Source: G963674835 sp963674835 (GTDB lineage Bacteria; Planctomycetota; Planctomycetia; Pirellulales; Thermoguttaceae). Taken from it: a stretch of DNA of 64,000 nt. The position numbers and the translations under genes are program-made. Positions 1-10,194 of the stretch are shown piece by piece; the stretch's first letter is position 1; every line of letters begins with the position of its first letter. The notes beneath the pieces were generated by a model. It saw only the letters and a list, made by a program, of their open reading frames with translations. It had not been told where the DNA came from and ran no database searches. The stretch is taken from assembly GCA_963674835.2 (NCBI GenBank), contig CAXXKC010000002.1, forward strand, positions 62,001 through 126,000, given 5' to 3'.

Positions 1-5
1 GAGAA

Positions 6-392
6 GTGGGCGAAAGCTCATCGATCCGGGTTCACGAAGGGGCGCCCCACAACGCGTCGGACGTACCCAGCGACAGCCAGGTACCGTTGGCGATGCGAAT
101 GGCCGAGAGCGGCAAGGTTCCTGAAATGGCGATGCTGCATCCGATGGCGAGCCTTTTCGCGGAGCTATGGGCGGAGAAGATGGCGGGAGCGGCGGTCGAA
201 TTGCACCTGAGCGATGGGCAAGACCTGGCACCCGATCATTTCTCTCGGCAGGGCTCGCAGGGCGACCATGGCCTTTTCGCCGTCCGCGAGGCCGACGGCT
301 CGTTCACCGTGACGGCCGTCGCCTGGGCGTCGGTCCAGCGCGTGACGGTTCGTGGACTGAAGCAATTACCCGAGGGCTTCGGCGAGCCGTAG
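6..392 (+). CDS. hypothetical protein, possibly the C-terminal part of a longer gene
   Basis: An open frame of 128 codons begins with GTG at position 6, and no in-frame stop is visible before it, so the true start may lie outside the window. The product is soluble, with a helical acidic stretch around residues 45-70 and a beta-rich tail ending in a Val-Gln-Arg-Val-Thr-Val-Arg segment. I recognise no family. It ends 53 bp before the stop of the convergent ACT-domain gene. Codon use is GC-rich, like the neighbouring chromosomal genes. Confidence 0.5.
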   Translation: MGESSSIRVHEGAPHNASDVPSDSQVPLAMRMAESGKVPEMAMLHPMASLFAELWAEKMAGAAVELHLSDGQDLAPDHFSRQGSQGDHGLFAVREADGSFTVTAVAWASVQRVTVRGLKQLPEGFGEP

Positions 393-445
393 GAACTCGT
401 CGCGGGCCGCGAGGGGACCGTTGATCGGACTGCCTGAAGAGGCGT

Positions 446-937
446 CTACTCCTCTCCGATCAGGTCGGCCTCGGTGATCATGGTGAAGTCTTTGGTGGCG
501 AGTGTCTCGAGGCCCATCTCGATGTGGTCGACCATCAGGGCCACGGCCGCACGGCCGTGGGGGCGAACGATCAGCGGATAGGCCTGGATGATGTTGACTT
601 CCGCCTGGAGCAGGGCCGTGCAGACTCGCAGCAGACCGTGCGGCCCTTGAGGCAGTTCCACGCCGATCAGGTCGCTTTCGACGATCGCCAAACCTGCGCG
701 CTCGAGGATTTCCCGGCCTTCCTCGGGATGGCTCAAGAGGAACCGGACGAACGCGCACTCGGCGGCGCCCGATATGGAGAGGGATACGATCCGGACCTTG
801 CTCCCTTCGAAGCGGCGCACCACCTCGAGGAGCTGGCCTACACGGTTTTCCAGGAAGACCGTGAACTGCCGAATCGTCGGGTAGTTCCGCCCACGCATCG
901 TGGCGAAACCGGTCCCAGCCGTGTCGTCCGTGCTCAT
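446..937 (-). CDS. ACT-domain protein, two ACT-like repeats
   Basis: This 163-residue protein starts at the ATG at 937. The open frame runs further upstream, but that part reads through a tRNA-like fragment and does not look like protein. Residues about 15-90 form a first ACT-like unit (a strand after Thr-Ile-Arg-Gln-Phe, then Asn-Arg-Val-Gly-Gln-Leu). Residues about 95-155 form a second one (His-Gly-Leu-Leu-Arg-Val-Cys, Val-Asn-Ile-Ile-Gln-Ala-Tyr). ACT domains bind amino acids or other small ligands and regulate enzymes. There is no catalytic domain, so it is probably a stand-alone regulatory subunit or sensor. The ligand and the partner are unknown. Confidence 0.75.
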   Translation of the reverse strand: MSTDDTAGTGFATMRGRNYPTIRQFTVFLENRVGQLLEVVRRFEGSKVRIVSLSISGAAECAFVRFLLSHPEEGREILERAGLAIVESDLIGVELPQGPHGLLRVCTALLQAEVNIIQAYPLIVRPHGRAAVALMVDHIEMGLETLATKDFTMITEADLIGEE

Positions 938-1007
938 GGGCTCAACTTGCCTCAACTGGTTTTCGATGGGGGCAGAGTGAACGACGTCTGCGCCGGCAGT
1001 GCGGGCA

Positions 1008-1051
1008 AATGGGTGGTGGAGAAGTCGAACCTCCAACATCTGCCTGGTAAG
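1008..1051 (-). other. degenerate tRNA-Val-like 3' fragment, possible old attachment site
   Basis: On the minus strand this reads as an anticodon loop (CTTACCA) followed by a variable region and a T-arm (GGAGGTTCGACTTCTCC). It ends in an acceptor-like ACCACCCA. No 5' half is present. It matches the better preserved tRNA-Val(UAC) 3' fragment at 23334-23377 at 37 of 44 positions, in the same orientation. The simplest reading is a degraded attachment-site duplicate from an earlier integration. No functional tRNA can be made from it. Confidence 0.55.
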
Positions 1052-1495
1052 ACGGTCCAAACGGCCCGCCGAAACCACCTCTAGTGAGTCTTGCATAGAC
1101 GACGCACAGTGCAGGCGCGTCTGCCCCTTTTCACCGGCGTAGCGTTGGTCGGCCTCCGGGCATTTCCTGTGCAAAGCTCATTAAGTCAGTGTGCATTATC
1201 ATCTTAGCAAGGTGCCTCGCATTTGCAAGCAGTGGCGACAGCACCGGAAGCACTTCTGCGGGTCCTGGGAAATGTTAGGGGGCTGCTTCTGATGGTGAAG
1301 GGAAGCGGGGGTCGTCGTCCGTCGATGGTCTTGCGCGAGGATGAGGTTCGCGGAGGATCGCTTGCGGAGACCGCGGGTGTGTCTGTAGAGGAATCGGATC
1401 AGCGGGTTCGCAGGAAAGGAGCAGCTTCGAGGGCCAATCGCTCCGCAAGAGGAAGCCGCCATCGCTCAACGTGTGCCTGTATCTCTAGGAGCCTC
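1052..1495. other. gene-free stretch, nothing recognised
   Basis: Only short overlapping open frames with no protein-like composition occur here. No hairpin, repeat or conserved motif stood out. Confidence 0.5.
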
Positions 1496-1768
1496 TCATT
1501 CGAGGGTGGGCTGGACCTTCGCTCGGCGCTCTGTCTTGCGGGATGAGTTTGTCGGGCTGCAATGCGCGAAAGCCGCCAGACGTTTTCGGTAACGCATTCC
1601 TGGTTCCTCGGAACGGCGCTTCAGGTCGAGAAGGTGCGACAGCCACTTGCGTTTCTTGCGGCCGTACTCGTGGATTGAAATGATGTGGTTGGCACCGTAG
1701 ATCACCATGCAGATGGCAATGGTCGTGATGTTGGTCACCGGATGCCACAGCAAACTAGAATGCCCCAC
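1496..1768 (-). pseudogene. ISAs1-family transposase, N-terminal fragment
   Basis: The 90-codon frame begins like the N-terminal transposase-associated domain of ISAs1 (H-repeat) elements. It has Pro-Val-Thr-Asn followed by a hydrophobic helix, then Tyr-Gly-Ala-Asn-His-Ile-Ile-Ser-Ile-His-Glu-Tyr-Gly and a Trp-Leu-Ser-His-Leu-Leu-Asp-Leu block. After roughly 55 residues the similarity fades and the frame ends. The DDE catalytic domain is absent, so this is a truncated remnant and cannot transpose. Confidence 0.55.
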
Positions 1769-1990
1769 TCAGGCCAGTTTACCCAATGTGGGGCAATCGC
1801 CGGAAAGGGGCCGATCGACCCACGACCCAACCGCTGCAGGGTCGGGCCGGGTTGGCTGCCGTGAGGAGGCTTTCGCCACAAAATTGTTTGCAAGCCGCCG
1901 GCATCCACTATACTGGCGGCACTGCGCCGGGGTGCGCACCTGGCTTTGAAACGCAATCGCGATACATGCTCCAACTGCAGGGATCTTGCC

Positions 1991-4900
1991 ATGGTAAGCA
2001 AGCGGACGTTCGTTGGTACGAGGACAATGGGGCATTCACATTCCCGTACGTTCCGGTCTGGAGGTATCGGCGCTTCCGCTCTGTCTGCGGGGCTTCGCGC
2101 TCGCTCGCTCCGTGTGGAACCGCTGGAGGATCGGCGTCTGCTGAGTGTGTTCGCGGTTACCAGCACGAATGACAGTGGAACCGGCTCGCTGCGCTGGGCG
2201 ATCGAGCAGGCCAACGCCAACGGAAACCCCGGGACGGTCGACCAGATCGTCTTCAATATATCCGGGTCCGGCCTGCACACGATCGAGCTGCTTTCGCCGC
2301 TGCCGACCATCACCGTCGAGGGAGGGCCGGTCGCGATCGACGGCTACAGCCAGTCCGGCTCGAGCGTCAACACCTTGGAGAACGGTAACAACGCCGTGTT
2401 GACGATCGAGTTGAACGGTGCATCGGCGGGTGCGGACGCCAACGGCCTAGTGATCGATGCCGGCCATAGCACCGTGCGAGGACTAGTAATCAATCGATTT
2501 TCCGGCAGCGGGATCGTGTTGGAATCGGGCAGCGACAACGTGGTCGAGGGCAACTTCATCGGTACGGACTCGACCGGTATGATCGACCTGGGCAACGGAG
2601 CGCACGGTGTGTTCGTCACCAAGGCTTCGCAACGCAATCGGATCGGCAGCGACGCGGACAGCTCGGGCGATGCGGGCGAACGGAACGTCATTTCGGGCAA
2701 CGAGCTGGCAGGCGTCGAAATCAGCGGGCTTGCGCAGACCGAAACGAGCACGGCCGACACTGCGGTCAATGACGGCTCCACGGCGTTGGACGAATACGTG
2801 GCGGCGGCGGTTGGGTATGTGCAGCCGTCTTCAACGCCCGCCAGCACGATCGACGGCGACGGCTACACGGTCTACGTGTATGACCTGGTCTCGCAGACCT
2901 GGAACCCGGAGAGCTATGTCTACCGGAACGGCGTGTCGTATCCTGAGTGGCAGCACTGGCTGCAGATCTTCGTGCCGGACAACTTCGATCCCAATGACCC
3001 GAGTGTTTCGACGGCTTTCCTGTACGTTGGCGGGGGGGGCGTTCGCGCCACCGCACCGACGACGCTCAGCGACCTCAGGAGCGACGCGAAGGCCCTGGCC
3101 AGCGTCATCACACAGACGGGCACGATCTTCGTGTTTTTGCCCTGCGTTCCCAACGAATCTCTGCAGTTCTACGACGAGATGAACTGGCATACGGAAGACG
3201 AGATCGTCGCCTATACGTTCGACAAGTATCTCGAAGAATACGGCAGCGATCTCGCAACCGCGGAATCGTGGCCGTCGTATCTGGCGATGGTCAACAGCGC
3301 CGTACGGGCCATGGACGCGGTGCAGTACCTCGTGCCCACTCTGACCGACGATCAGGTTCAGATCGACGATTTCGTGATCTCCGGCGCGTCGAAGCGCGGC
3401 TGGACGACCGAGCTAACCACGGCGGTCGATCCGCAGGGACGGATCAAGGCCATGATCCCGCTGGTCGCCGACCTGCCCAATCTCGGCCAACAAATGGAGC
3501 ATCACCGGGACTTCTACGAGGGATTGACGAGCGAATATCTGACGGACGGACAGGGACGCCGTTATTCCTGGGAAATGCAGGACTATCTGTACTACACAGA
3601 CGCCGAAGGCAATACGGTCATGGAACGACTGGCTACGCCCGAAGGCCGAGAGTTGCTTGCGATCGTCGACCCGTTTGCTTACCGGGACCGCGATAACATG
3701 GAAGTGCCGCAGTTTTATCTGTTTGGCGCGATGGACCAGTTCTTCGTACCCGGGTCGGCGGAATACTACATCCACGACATGCAGGAGCGCGCGCCGACGT
3801 ACCTGCGATACGTCCCCAATGCCGGCCATGACCTCGAACGGTACGATGTGATCCCAAGCGGGGACGATTCTGCAGACGCCGTGGCGAGCCTCGCGAACTT
3901 CTATGCCGCCATTCTGGCCGACGATCCGTTGCCGACCTACGATTGGACCATCGAAGACGGCGGCAACACGATCGATCTGACATCGTCGGTCACCCCGACG
4001 GGCGTTTTCCTCTGGCAGGCGACCAATCCGGTAGAACGCGACTTCCGCATGTATGGCGAAGCGGACGATCCCGTGTGGACCAGCAGCGTGTTGAGCGCCC
4101 AACCCAACGGTCACTACGTGGCGTACGTCGATACGCCGGCCACCGGTGCGTTGGCCTTCATGATCGAAGTGCATTACATGGTCAACGGCAAGGAACTGAC
4201 ATTCACGAGTTCCGTGAGTGTCGTGTCGGCCGACGACGCCAACGTCGTTCAGGGGAACTACATCGGCGTCAACGCGGCGGGAACGGCGGCCTTGGGCAAT
4301 GGAGCGGACGGTATTCTGGTGGAGGACTACAACACCACGCTCATCGCCGGCAACGTGATCGCCGGCAATGCCGGCAACGGCGTGACGATTACCGGACCCG
4401 ACGCAAGCGGCACGGTCGTGCAGGGCAACTACATCGGCACCGATGCCACGGGCATGGTCGATCTGGGCAATCAGCGCTGCGGCGTGGCGATCCAGGAAGG
4501 CGCGCACGGCAACACTGTCGGTGGCCCTGCCAGCACGCCAGGCACGGGGGCGGGCAACGTCATCTCCGGCAACGGTGCCGACGGTGTCTCTATCCGTGAC
4601 GGATCGGACAACTTCGTGGCAGGCAACTGTGTCGGCTTGAACGTCAGCGGCACCAGCATCGTCTCCAACGATGGGCAGGGCATCTTCATCAGCGGTACGG
4701 GCAGTGTGCGAAACGTCGTCGGCACCAACGGCGATGGCTTCGCCGACGCCCAGGAGGCCAATGTCGTGTCCGGCAACGGAGACGGCGTCGATGACGGCGT
4801 CGGAGTTCTAATGCGCAACCAAGCGCAAGAGAATGTCGTCGCGGGTAATCTGATCGGCACCGACGTCACGGGAACGGTGGCCTTGGGAAACACAATCACC

Positions 4901-7900
4901 GGCGTGGCGATGATGGCCGGCGCCGCCAACAATCGCATCGGTGGTTGGCTATCGGTCGAACGCAATGTCATTTCCGGCAACGGCACCGACCCGGGATTCT
5001 ATGCAGGCTATGGGTATGGGATCGCCATCGCTCCTGTTCTGGAGGAGTATCCGGCCCCGCAGAACAATGAGGTTATCGGCAACTACGTCGGTACGGATAT
5101 CACTGGAACGGTTGCGTTAGGGAACGCCGACGGTGGAATCATCATCGAGAACTGCGCCAATACGCGAATCGCCGGCAACCTGATCTCCGGCAACGGGGGG
5201 CCGGGCGTGACCATCACAGGCAGCGAGGCCACCGGCACGGTCATCGAAGGCAACCATATCGGTACCGACGCGAGCGCCAGTGTGGACCTGGGCAACGCTG
5301 CCAGCGGCGTGGCGATCGAAGCCGGCGCTCACCACAACACGGTCGGCGGCGCCACCGGCACGCCGGGCATCGGCGCCGGCAATGTCATTTCCGGCAACGG
5401 CGGCGATGGAATACTTATCGACGGGAACGGCTCCGAGGGAAACGCGGTCATCGGCAATCTCGTGGGCCTGAACGCGCCGGGAACGGGTGTGCTAGGCAAT
5501 TCCGGCAATGGCATCTTGATCCAAAATGGCGCCACACGCAATCGAATCGGCAGCAACGGCGATGGCGTTGACGACGAGTTGGAGCGAAACGTCATCTCTG
5601 GCAACGGAGCCAACGGAATTACCGTCAAGGGTACTGGTGCTCCGGGAACGGCGGTGCCAGGCAACCTTCTGGACCTCAGTGCCCCCGACGTCCCGGCGGC
5701 GCAACTCGCCACGGCCTTGGAGGAGTACGTGGCCGCCCCGGACTCGTCATACACGTTTCACCTCGAAAGCACCATCGTGGACACCGGGTACCACGCCTAC
5801 ATCTACGACATGATCTCGCAGACATGGAACCCCTCAGGCGGAGTGTATCGCGACGGTCAGCCCTACTCGCAGTGGCAACACTGGCTTCAGATCATCGTGC
5901 CGGACGATCTCGATCGTAGTGTTTCGACCGCGCTGTTACACGTGGGAAGCCACAACAACGATCCGACGCCGCCGATCAGCGTCGACGGCACTACTTTGGC
6001 GGCCGCCCTGCTGGCGCACACGGTCGCCGTCTACCTGCCAACGGTGCCCAACCAGCCGCTGCAGTTCGACGACGAGATGTTCAACCACCGAGAGGACCAG
6101 ATTGTCGCATATACCTTCGGCAAGTTCCTGGACACCGGCGACGAGTCCTGGCCATCATACTTGCCAATGGTCAAGAGCGCCATCCGAGCGATGGACACTG
6201 TGCAGGCGGTTGCGCCCGGACTGACCGACGGCGAAGTTGCCATCGAGAATTTCATCATCACCGGCGGATCCAAACGAGGATGGACGACCCAGTTGGCGAC
6301 CGCGGTCGATCCCCAGCAGCGCGTCGTCGCCATGATCCCCACGGTTTCCAATCTAGCGAACCTCCAACGGCAAATGGAGTACCATCGCGCGTTCTACGAG
6401 GGTGCCACCTCGAATACGATTGATGGTTACTCCGTCTCCAATGGCGACTATATACATTACAACGTCATCCAACGGCTTGGTACGCCGGAGGGCGACGCGC
6501 TGCTGGAGATCATCGATCCGTTCACCTACCGCGATCGCCCGACTATGGATGTGCCCAAGTACTACATCAATGCCACCGGCGATTACCATTTCGTGCCCGG
6601 CTCCTCTCAGTTCTTTATCGACGAGTTTCCCGGGCCGACCTACCTATGGTACGTCCCCAACGCCGGTCACGGCCTGAATGACGATGCGGACCAGGCGGGC
6701 TTGAATTTCTACGCCGCGCTCGTGGCTGGGGATCCGTTGCCGGTGTACGACTGGTCCATCGAGGATGGCGGAACCACGATCCGGATGAACACCGTCGACA
6801 CACCGATTCAGGTGCGGCTCTGGCAGGCGACTAACCCGGTTGAGCGCGATTTCCGCTGGTTCGGCCAACCGAGCGACATCCAGTGGACCGCCACGACTCT
6901 CGACGCTCTCGGCGGCGGCGAGTACGTCGCTCACGTTGCTGTCCCACCCAGCGGGGCCACGGGCGCGTTGATCGAAATGCAATACGATGTGAATGGAAAG
7001 CTCCTCACCTTCAGCACCTTGGTGACCGTCGTCTCCGCCGAAGATGCTGAGATCATGCAGGGCAACTTCATCGGCACCGATATCACCGGCACGGCGACCC
7101 TGGGAAACTCCGCTGACGGTGTGCTGCTGGAAAACTGCACCAATTCGCTGGTGGCCGATAACGTTATCTCCGGCAACAGCGGGGCGGGCATACGCATCGC
7201 CGGCACCGGCTCCAGCGGCGTGCTCGTTCGCGACAATACGATAACGCTCAACGGGGGTGCGGGCGTGGCCGTCACTGGCTCCACCTCGCTGGATAACCGC
7301 ATCCAATCCAACACGATACACTCGAACGGTACTGTCGGAATCGACCTGGGCGACAATGGTACGACGCTGAACGATCCCGGCGACAGCGATACCGGCCCCA
7401 ACGCATTGCAGAATCATCCGATCCTGCTGGCCGTCGATCCGGGGTTCGGCACCTACGTGTTGGGCACGCTCAACAGCACGCCCAACAACACCTTCACCAT
7501 CGATTTCTACAGCAACGTCGCGGCAAATGCGGCGGGCCATTTCGAGGCGGAACAATACCTGGGGGCGATCCAAGTGACCACCGACGCGATGGGTAATGCC
7601 ACCTTCGAAACAACGCTGCCCGTCACCGTCGAAGTCGGCCGATGGATCACCGCCACGGCTACCGATTTGGACGGCAACACTTCGGAATTGTCACCCGGAA
7701 CGCTCGTGCAAGAGTCCAGCGATACCCCTGCTGTGGACTTCGCGGACGTTTCAGTCGAATCCTACGATCCGAGCCAGGACACGCCGGGCGGCGTCACCAT
7801 CGAGGACGGTGGGGCGAGCGTGCACATCACCGGCAACCACTGGAAGAAAATCGCATTCCCCTACCAGGTAACGGAAAACACGGTTTTGGAATTCGACTTC

Positions 7901-10048
7901 CAGAGCGGCAGCCAAGGCGAACTCCAGGCCATCGGTTTCGATACCGACAATGCCATCAGCCCGCAGACGATCTTCCAGCTTTATGGCACGCAGACGTGGG
8001 GGCTGCAGGGCTATCGTAATTACGCCAGTTGTGCCCCAGGAGTGCAGCACTACGTGATCCCCGTGGGCAAGTTCTTCACCGGCGACATGGCATACCTTGT
8101 CTTCGCCAACGATGATGATGTGCCCACGCCTCTGGCCGAAAGCGTCTTCAGCAACGTCAAAGTGTACGAACAGGCGTTGGCCGTCGAGGTGCAAGGTGTG
8201 GCGGAGAGGGTGGGGGTCGACAGCTACACGGGCCAGGATACCCTGACCCAGTCGCTGTATGTAGGAGACGACGCTCAGACCCTGCGGTTCGTCGGGAATG
8301 CCTGGAAACAGGTGGCCTTGAATTACACAGTGACCGCCGACACGCTGTTGGAGTTCGATTTCCAGTCGAGCGCCCAAGGTGAGATCCAGGGTATTGGTTT
8401 TGACAATGACACGATCCTCAGCCCGGAGTGGTTCTTCCAACTCTACGGCACGCAGACCTGGGGCCGGCAGACGTATCGCAATTACGCCTCCTCGGCCGAC
8501 GAGACGGTCCACTACGTCATTCCAGTGGGAAAATACTTCACCGGCGACCTGCCCTACTTGGTGCTGGGCTGCGATGACGACGCCAACGCCTCCGGGCAAG
8601 TCGCCTTCAGCAATCTCCGCGTCTACGAGCCGAATCTGAACGTCGAGACACAGGGGACGACGGACTCTTATCTGGTCACCAGCTACGGCGCCGAGGACCT
8701 ACTCGCGCGGTCGATGTCGCTCGAGGACGCTACGCCGGCGACTGATGGCTTCCAGAGCATCGACTTCGCCGGCAACTCGTGGAAGAAGATCGACCTGGGC
8801 TACACGATCACGGCGAACACGGTGTTGGAGTTCGACTTCCAGAGCACGGCCCAGGGTGAGATCCAGGGCATCGGCTTCGACAACGACCAGACGCTCAGCG
8901 CCGCAACGTTCTTCCAACTCTACGGCACGCAGACCTGGGGCAAGCAGGCGTACCGCAACTACGCCGCATCGGCCGGCGAAGTGGTCCACTACGTGATCCC
9001 CGTGGGTCAGTACTTCCAGGGCGATTTGCCCTACCTGGTGCTCTCCTGTGACGACGACGCGGATGCCTCCGGGGAAGTCGCGTTCAGCAATCTCCGTGTC
9101 TACGAGCCGAATCTCAATGTCGAGACACAGGGGACGACGGACTCTTATCTGGTCACCAGCTACGGCGCCGAGGACCTACTCGCGCGGTCGATGTCGCTCG
9201 AGGACGCCACACCGACAACCGACGGCTTCGAGACTATCGATTTCGCCGGCAACTCCTGGAAGAAGATCGACCTGGGCTATACGATCACGGCGAACACGGT
9301 GCTGGAGTTCGACTTCCAGAGCACGGCCGAAGGCGAGATCCAGGGCATCGGCTTCGACAACGACCAGACGCTCAGCGCCGAAACGTTCTTTCAGCTCTAC
9401 GGCACGCAGACCTGGGGCCGGCAGACGTACCGCAATTACGCCTCTTCGGCAGGCGAGGTGGTCCACTACGCGATCCCGATCGGCGAGTATTTCACCGGCG
9501 ACCTGCCGTACCTCATCCTGGCGTCCGACGATGATGCCGATGCGTCGGGCGGAGTCGTGTTCAGCAACCTCCGGCTGTACGAGGACGGAGGCATCCCGAT
9601 TGCCGCGATGAGTGCGAGTTTGTCGGCAAGCGTGAATGAAGCGCCGTACGCGACTACCACGACGATCGACGGCGGGCAACAGGAATCGCTGCTTGAGGTC
9701 GATGCTCTGCTGGTGGACCGTCTGTTGGCGCAGGGCGACCGTGATTCGGCGGGTGGATTCGCGCAGCGAACGGCCAACGCCTGGGCGGCCAGCAACGAGG
9801 TGTTGCAGGCCGTCAGTCGGTACGAGCTGGCAGACCGCTTGGCAATCCGCGAACGACTCCGCGACGAGGAGTACTGCGGAGTCCCCGATGCGAACATCGG
9901 CGTCCAGACGAGAGATCGTGCTATGGAGGAGCTCTTTGGAGTGCCATCGGATGGAGACCAAGAGGCGCACCATAGCCTACGGGCCCGCGTCCGACACCAC
10001 GACCTGCTGGCCGAGGTTGTGCCGGCACTCGGGAACAACGACCATTGA
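1991..10048 (+). CDS. giant secreted beta-helix protein with LEPR-XLL-type signal, two PhoPQ-related hydrolase modules and four C-terminal repeats
   Basis: The start at 1991 has AGGGA seven bases upstream; the product is 2685 residues. Residues 41-53 carry the planctomycete LEPR-XLL-type signal (Arg-Val-Glu-Pro-Leu-Glu-Asp-Arg-Arg-Leu-Leu-Ser). A parallel beta-helix with Gly-Asn-X-Ile-Ser-Gly-Asn repeats follows (about 55-255). A PhoPQ-activated pathogenicity-related (PF10142-like) alpha/beta hydrolase module spans about 260-745, with nucleophile Ser467 in Gly-Ala-Ser-Lys-Arg-Gly-Trp. Helix repeats resume (750-1240), then a second hydrolase module (1242-1690, Ser1427) and more helix repeats to about 1860. 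Four related domains of about 150 residues cover about 1920-2535, before an uncharacterised polar tail. Both hydrolase modules keep the Asn-Ala-Gly-His motif. It is probably exported to the cell surface. The substrate is unknown; polysaccharide binding by the repeats is only a guess. Confidence 0.85.
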   Translation: MVSKRTFVGTRTMGHSHSRTFRSGGIGASALSAGLRARSLRVEPLEDRRLLSVFAVTSTNDSGTGSLRWAIEQANANGNPGTVDQIVFNISGSGLHTIELLSPLPTITVEGGPVAIDGYSQSGSSVNTLENGNNAVLTIELNGASAGADANGLVIDAGHSTVRGLVINRFSGSGIVLESGSDNVVEGNFIGTDSTGMIDLGNGAHGVFVTKASQRNRIGSDADSSGDAGERNVISGNELAGVEISGLAQTETSTADTAVNDGSTALDEYVAAAVGYVQPSSTPASTIDGDGYTVYVYDLVSQTWNPESYVYRNGVSYPEWQHWLQIFVPDNFDPNDPSVSTAFLYVGGGGVRATAPTTLSDLRSDAKALASVITQTGTIFVFLPCVPNESLQFYDEMNWHTEDEIVAYTFDKYLEEYGSDLATAESWPSYLAMVNSAVRAMDAVQYLVPTLTDDQVQIDDFVISGASKRGWTTELTTAVDPQGRIKAMIPLVADLPNLGQQMEHHRDFYEGLTSEYLTDGQGRRYSWEMQDYLYYTDAEGNTVMERLATPEGRELLAIVDPFAYRDRDNMEVPQFYLFGAMDQFFVPGSAEYYIHDMQERAPTYLRYVPNAGHDLERYDVIPSGDDSADAVASLANFYAAILADDPLPTYDWTIEDGGNTIDLTSSVTPTGVFLWQATNPVERDFRMYGEADDPVWTSSVLSAQPNGHYVAYVDTPATGALAFMIEVHYMVNGKELTFTSSVSVVSADDANVVQGNYIGVNAAGTAALGNGADGILVEDYNTTLIAGNVIAGNAGNGVTITGPDASGTVVQGNYIGTDATGMVDLGNQRCGVAIQEGAHGNTVGGPASTPGTGAGNVISGNGADGVSIRDGSDNFVAGNCVGLNVSGTSIVSNDGQGIFISGTGSVRNVVGTNGDGFADAQEANVVSGNGDGVDDGVGVLMRNQAQENVVAGNLIGTDVTGTVALGNTITGVAMMAGAANNRIGGWLSVERNVISGNGTDPGFYAGYGYGIAIAPVLEEYPAPQNNEVIGNYVGTDITGTVALGNADGGIIIENCANTRIAGNLISGNGGPGVTITGSEATGTVIEGNHIGTDASASVDLGNAASGVAIEAGAHHNTVGGATGTPGIGAGNVISGNGGDGILIDGNGSEGNAVIGNLVGLNAPGTGVLGNSGNGILIQNGATRNRIGSNGDGVDDELERNVISGNGANGITVKGTGAPGTAVPGNLLDLSAPDVPAAQLATALEEYVAAPDSSYTFHLESTIVDTGYHAYIYDMISQTWNPSGGVYRDGQPYSQWQHWLQIIVPDDLDRSVSTALLHVGSHNNDPTPPISVDGTTLAAALLAHTVAVYLPTVPNQPLQFDDEMFNHREDQIVAYTFGKFLDTGDESWPSYLPMVKSAIRAMDTVQAVAPGLTDGEVAIENFIITGGSKRGWTTQLATAVDPQQRVVAMIPTVSNLANLQRQMEYHRAFYEGATSNTIDGYSVSNGDYIHYNVIQRLGTPEGDALLEIIDPFTYRDRPTMDVPKYYINATGDYHFVPGSSQFFIDEFPGPTYLWYVPNAGHGLNDDADQAGLNFYAALVAGDPLPVYDWSIEDGGTTIRMNTVDTPIQVRLWQATNPVERDFRWFGQPSDIQWTATTLDALGGGEYVAHVAVPPSGATGALIEMQYDVNGKLLTFSTLVTVVSAEDAEIMQGNFIGTDITGTATLGNSADGVLLENCTNSLVADNVISGNSGAGIRIAGTGSSGVLVRDNTITLNGGAGVAVTGSTSLDNRIQSNTIHSNGTVGIDLGDNGTTLNDPGDSDTGPNALQNHPILLAVDPGFGTYVLGTLNSTPNNTFTIDFYSNVAANAAGHFEAEQYLGAIQVTTDAMGNATFETTLPVTVEVGRWITATATDLDGNTSELSPGTLVQESSDTPAVDFADVSVESYDPSQDTPGGVTIEDGGASVHITGNHWKKIAFPYQVTENTVLEFDFQSGSQGELQAIGFDTDNAISPQTIFQLYGTQTWGLQGYRNYASCAPGVQHYVIPVGKFFTGDMAYLVFANDDDVPTPLAESVFSNVKVYEQALAVEVQGVAERVGVDSYTGQDTLTQSLYVGDDAQTLRFVGNAWKQVALNYTVTADTLLEFDFQSSAQGEIQGIGFDNDTILSPEWFFQLYGTQTWGRQTYRNYASSADETVHYVIPVGKYFTGDLPYLVLGCDDDANASGQVAFSNLRVYEPNLNVETQGTTDSYLVTSYGAEDLLARSMSLEDATPATDGFQSIDFAGNSWKKIDLGYTITANTVLEFDFQSTAQGEIQGIGFDNDQTLSAATFFQLYGTQTWGKQAYRNYAASAGEVVHYVIPVGQYFQGDLPYLVLSCDDDADASGEVAFSNLRVYEPNLNVETQGTTDSYLVTSYGAEDLLARSMSLEDATPTTDGFETIDFAGNSWKKIDLGYTITANTVLEFDFQSTAEGEIQGIGFDNDQTLSAETFFQLYGTQTWGRQTYRNYASSAGEVVHYAIPIGEYFTGDLPYLILASDDDADASGGVVFSNLRLYEDGGIPIAAMSASLSASVNEAPYATTTTIDGGQQESLLEVDALLVDRLLAQGDRDSAGGFAQRTANAWAASNEVLQAVSRYELADRLAIRERLRDEEYCGVPDANIGVQTRDRAMEELFGVPSDGDQEAHHSLRARVRHHDLLAEVVPALGNNDH
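8642..9590 (+). repeat. 477-bp tandem duplication inside the giant gene
   Basis: Two consecutive units, from 8642 and from 9119, are offset by exactly 477 bp (159 codons) and are identical for about the first 90 bases. The rest is nearly identical. They encode the last two of four homologous C-terminal domains, marked by Leu-Tyr-Gly-Thr-Gln-Thr-Trp-Gly and Asp-Asp-Asp-Ala-Asp-Ala-Ser-Gly. The first two domains, from about 7747 and 8180, are more diverged. The last copy therefore arose recently and in frame. Confidence 0.85.
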
Positions 10049-10194
10049 GGAAGGGAGGAAATCGCAGCCTTTCAGTCATAGGGGTCGCGACCACCCCTTT
10101 TCCACTCCCCCGCAGGCCGCACTGCCGGCCGCCGACAGGCAATGAAAAGTGTCTACCAGAGAACACGAGCCGGATCAGGGCCAGTTCTACCAGT

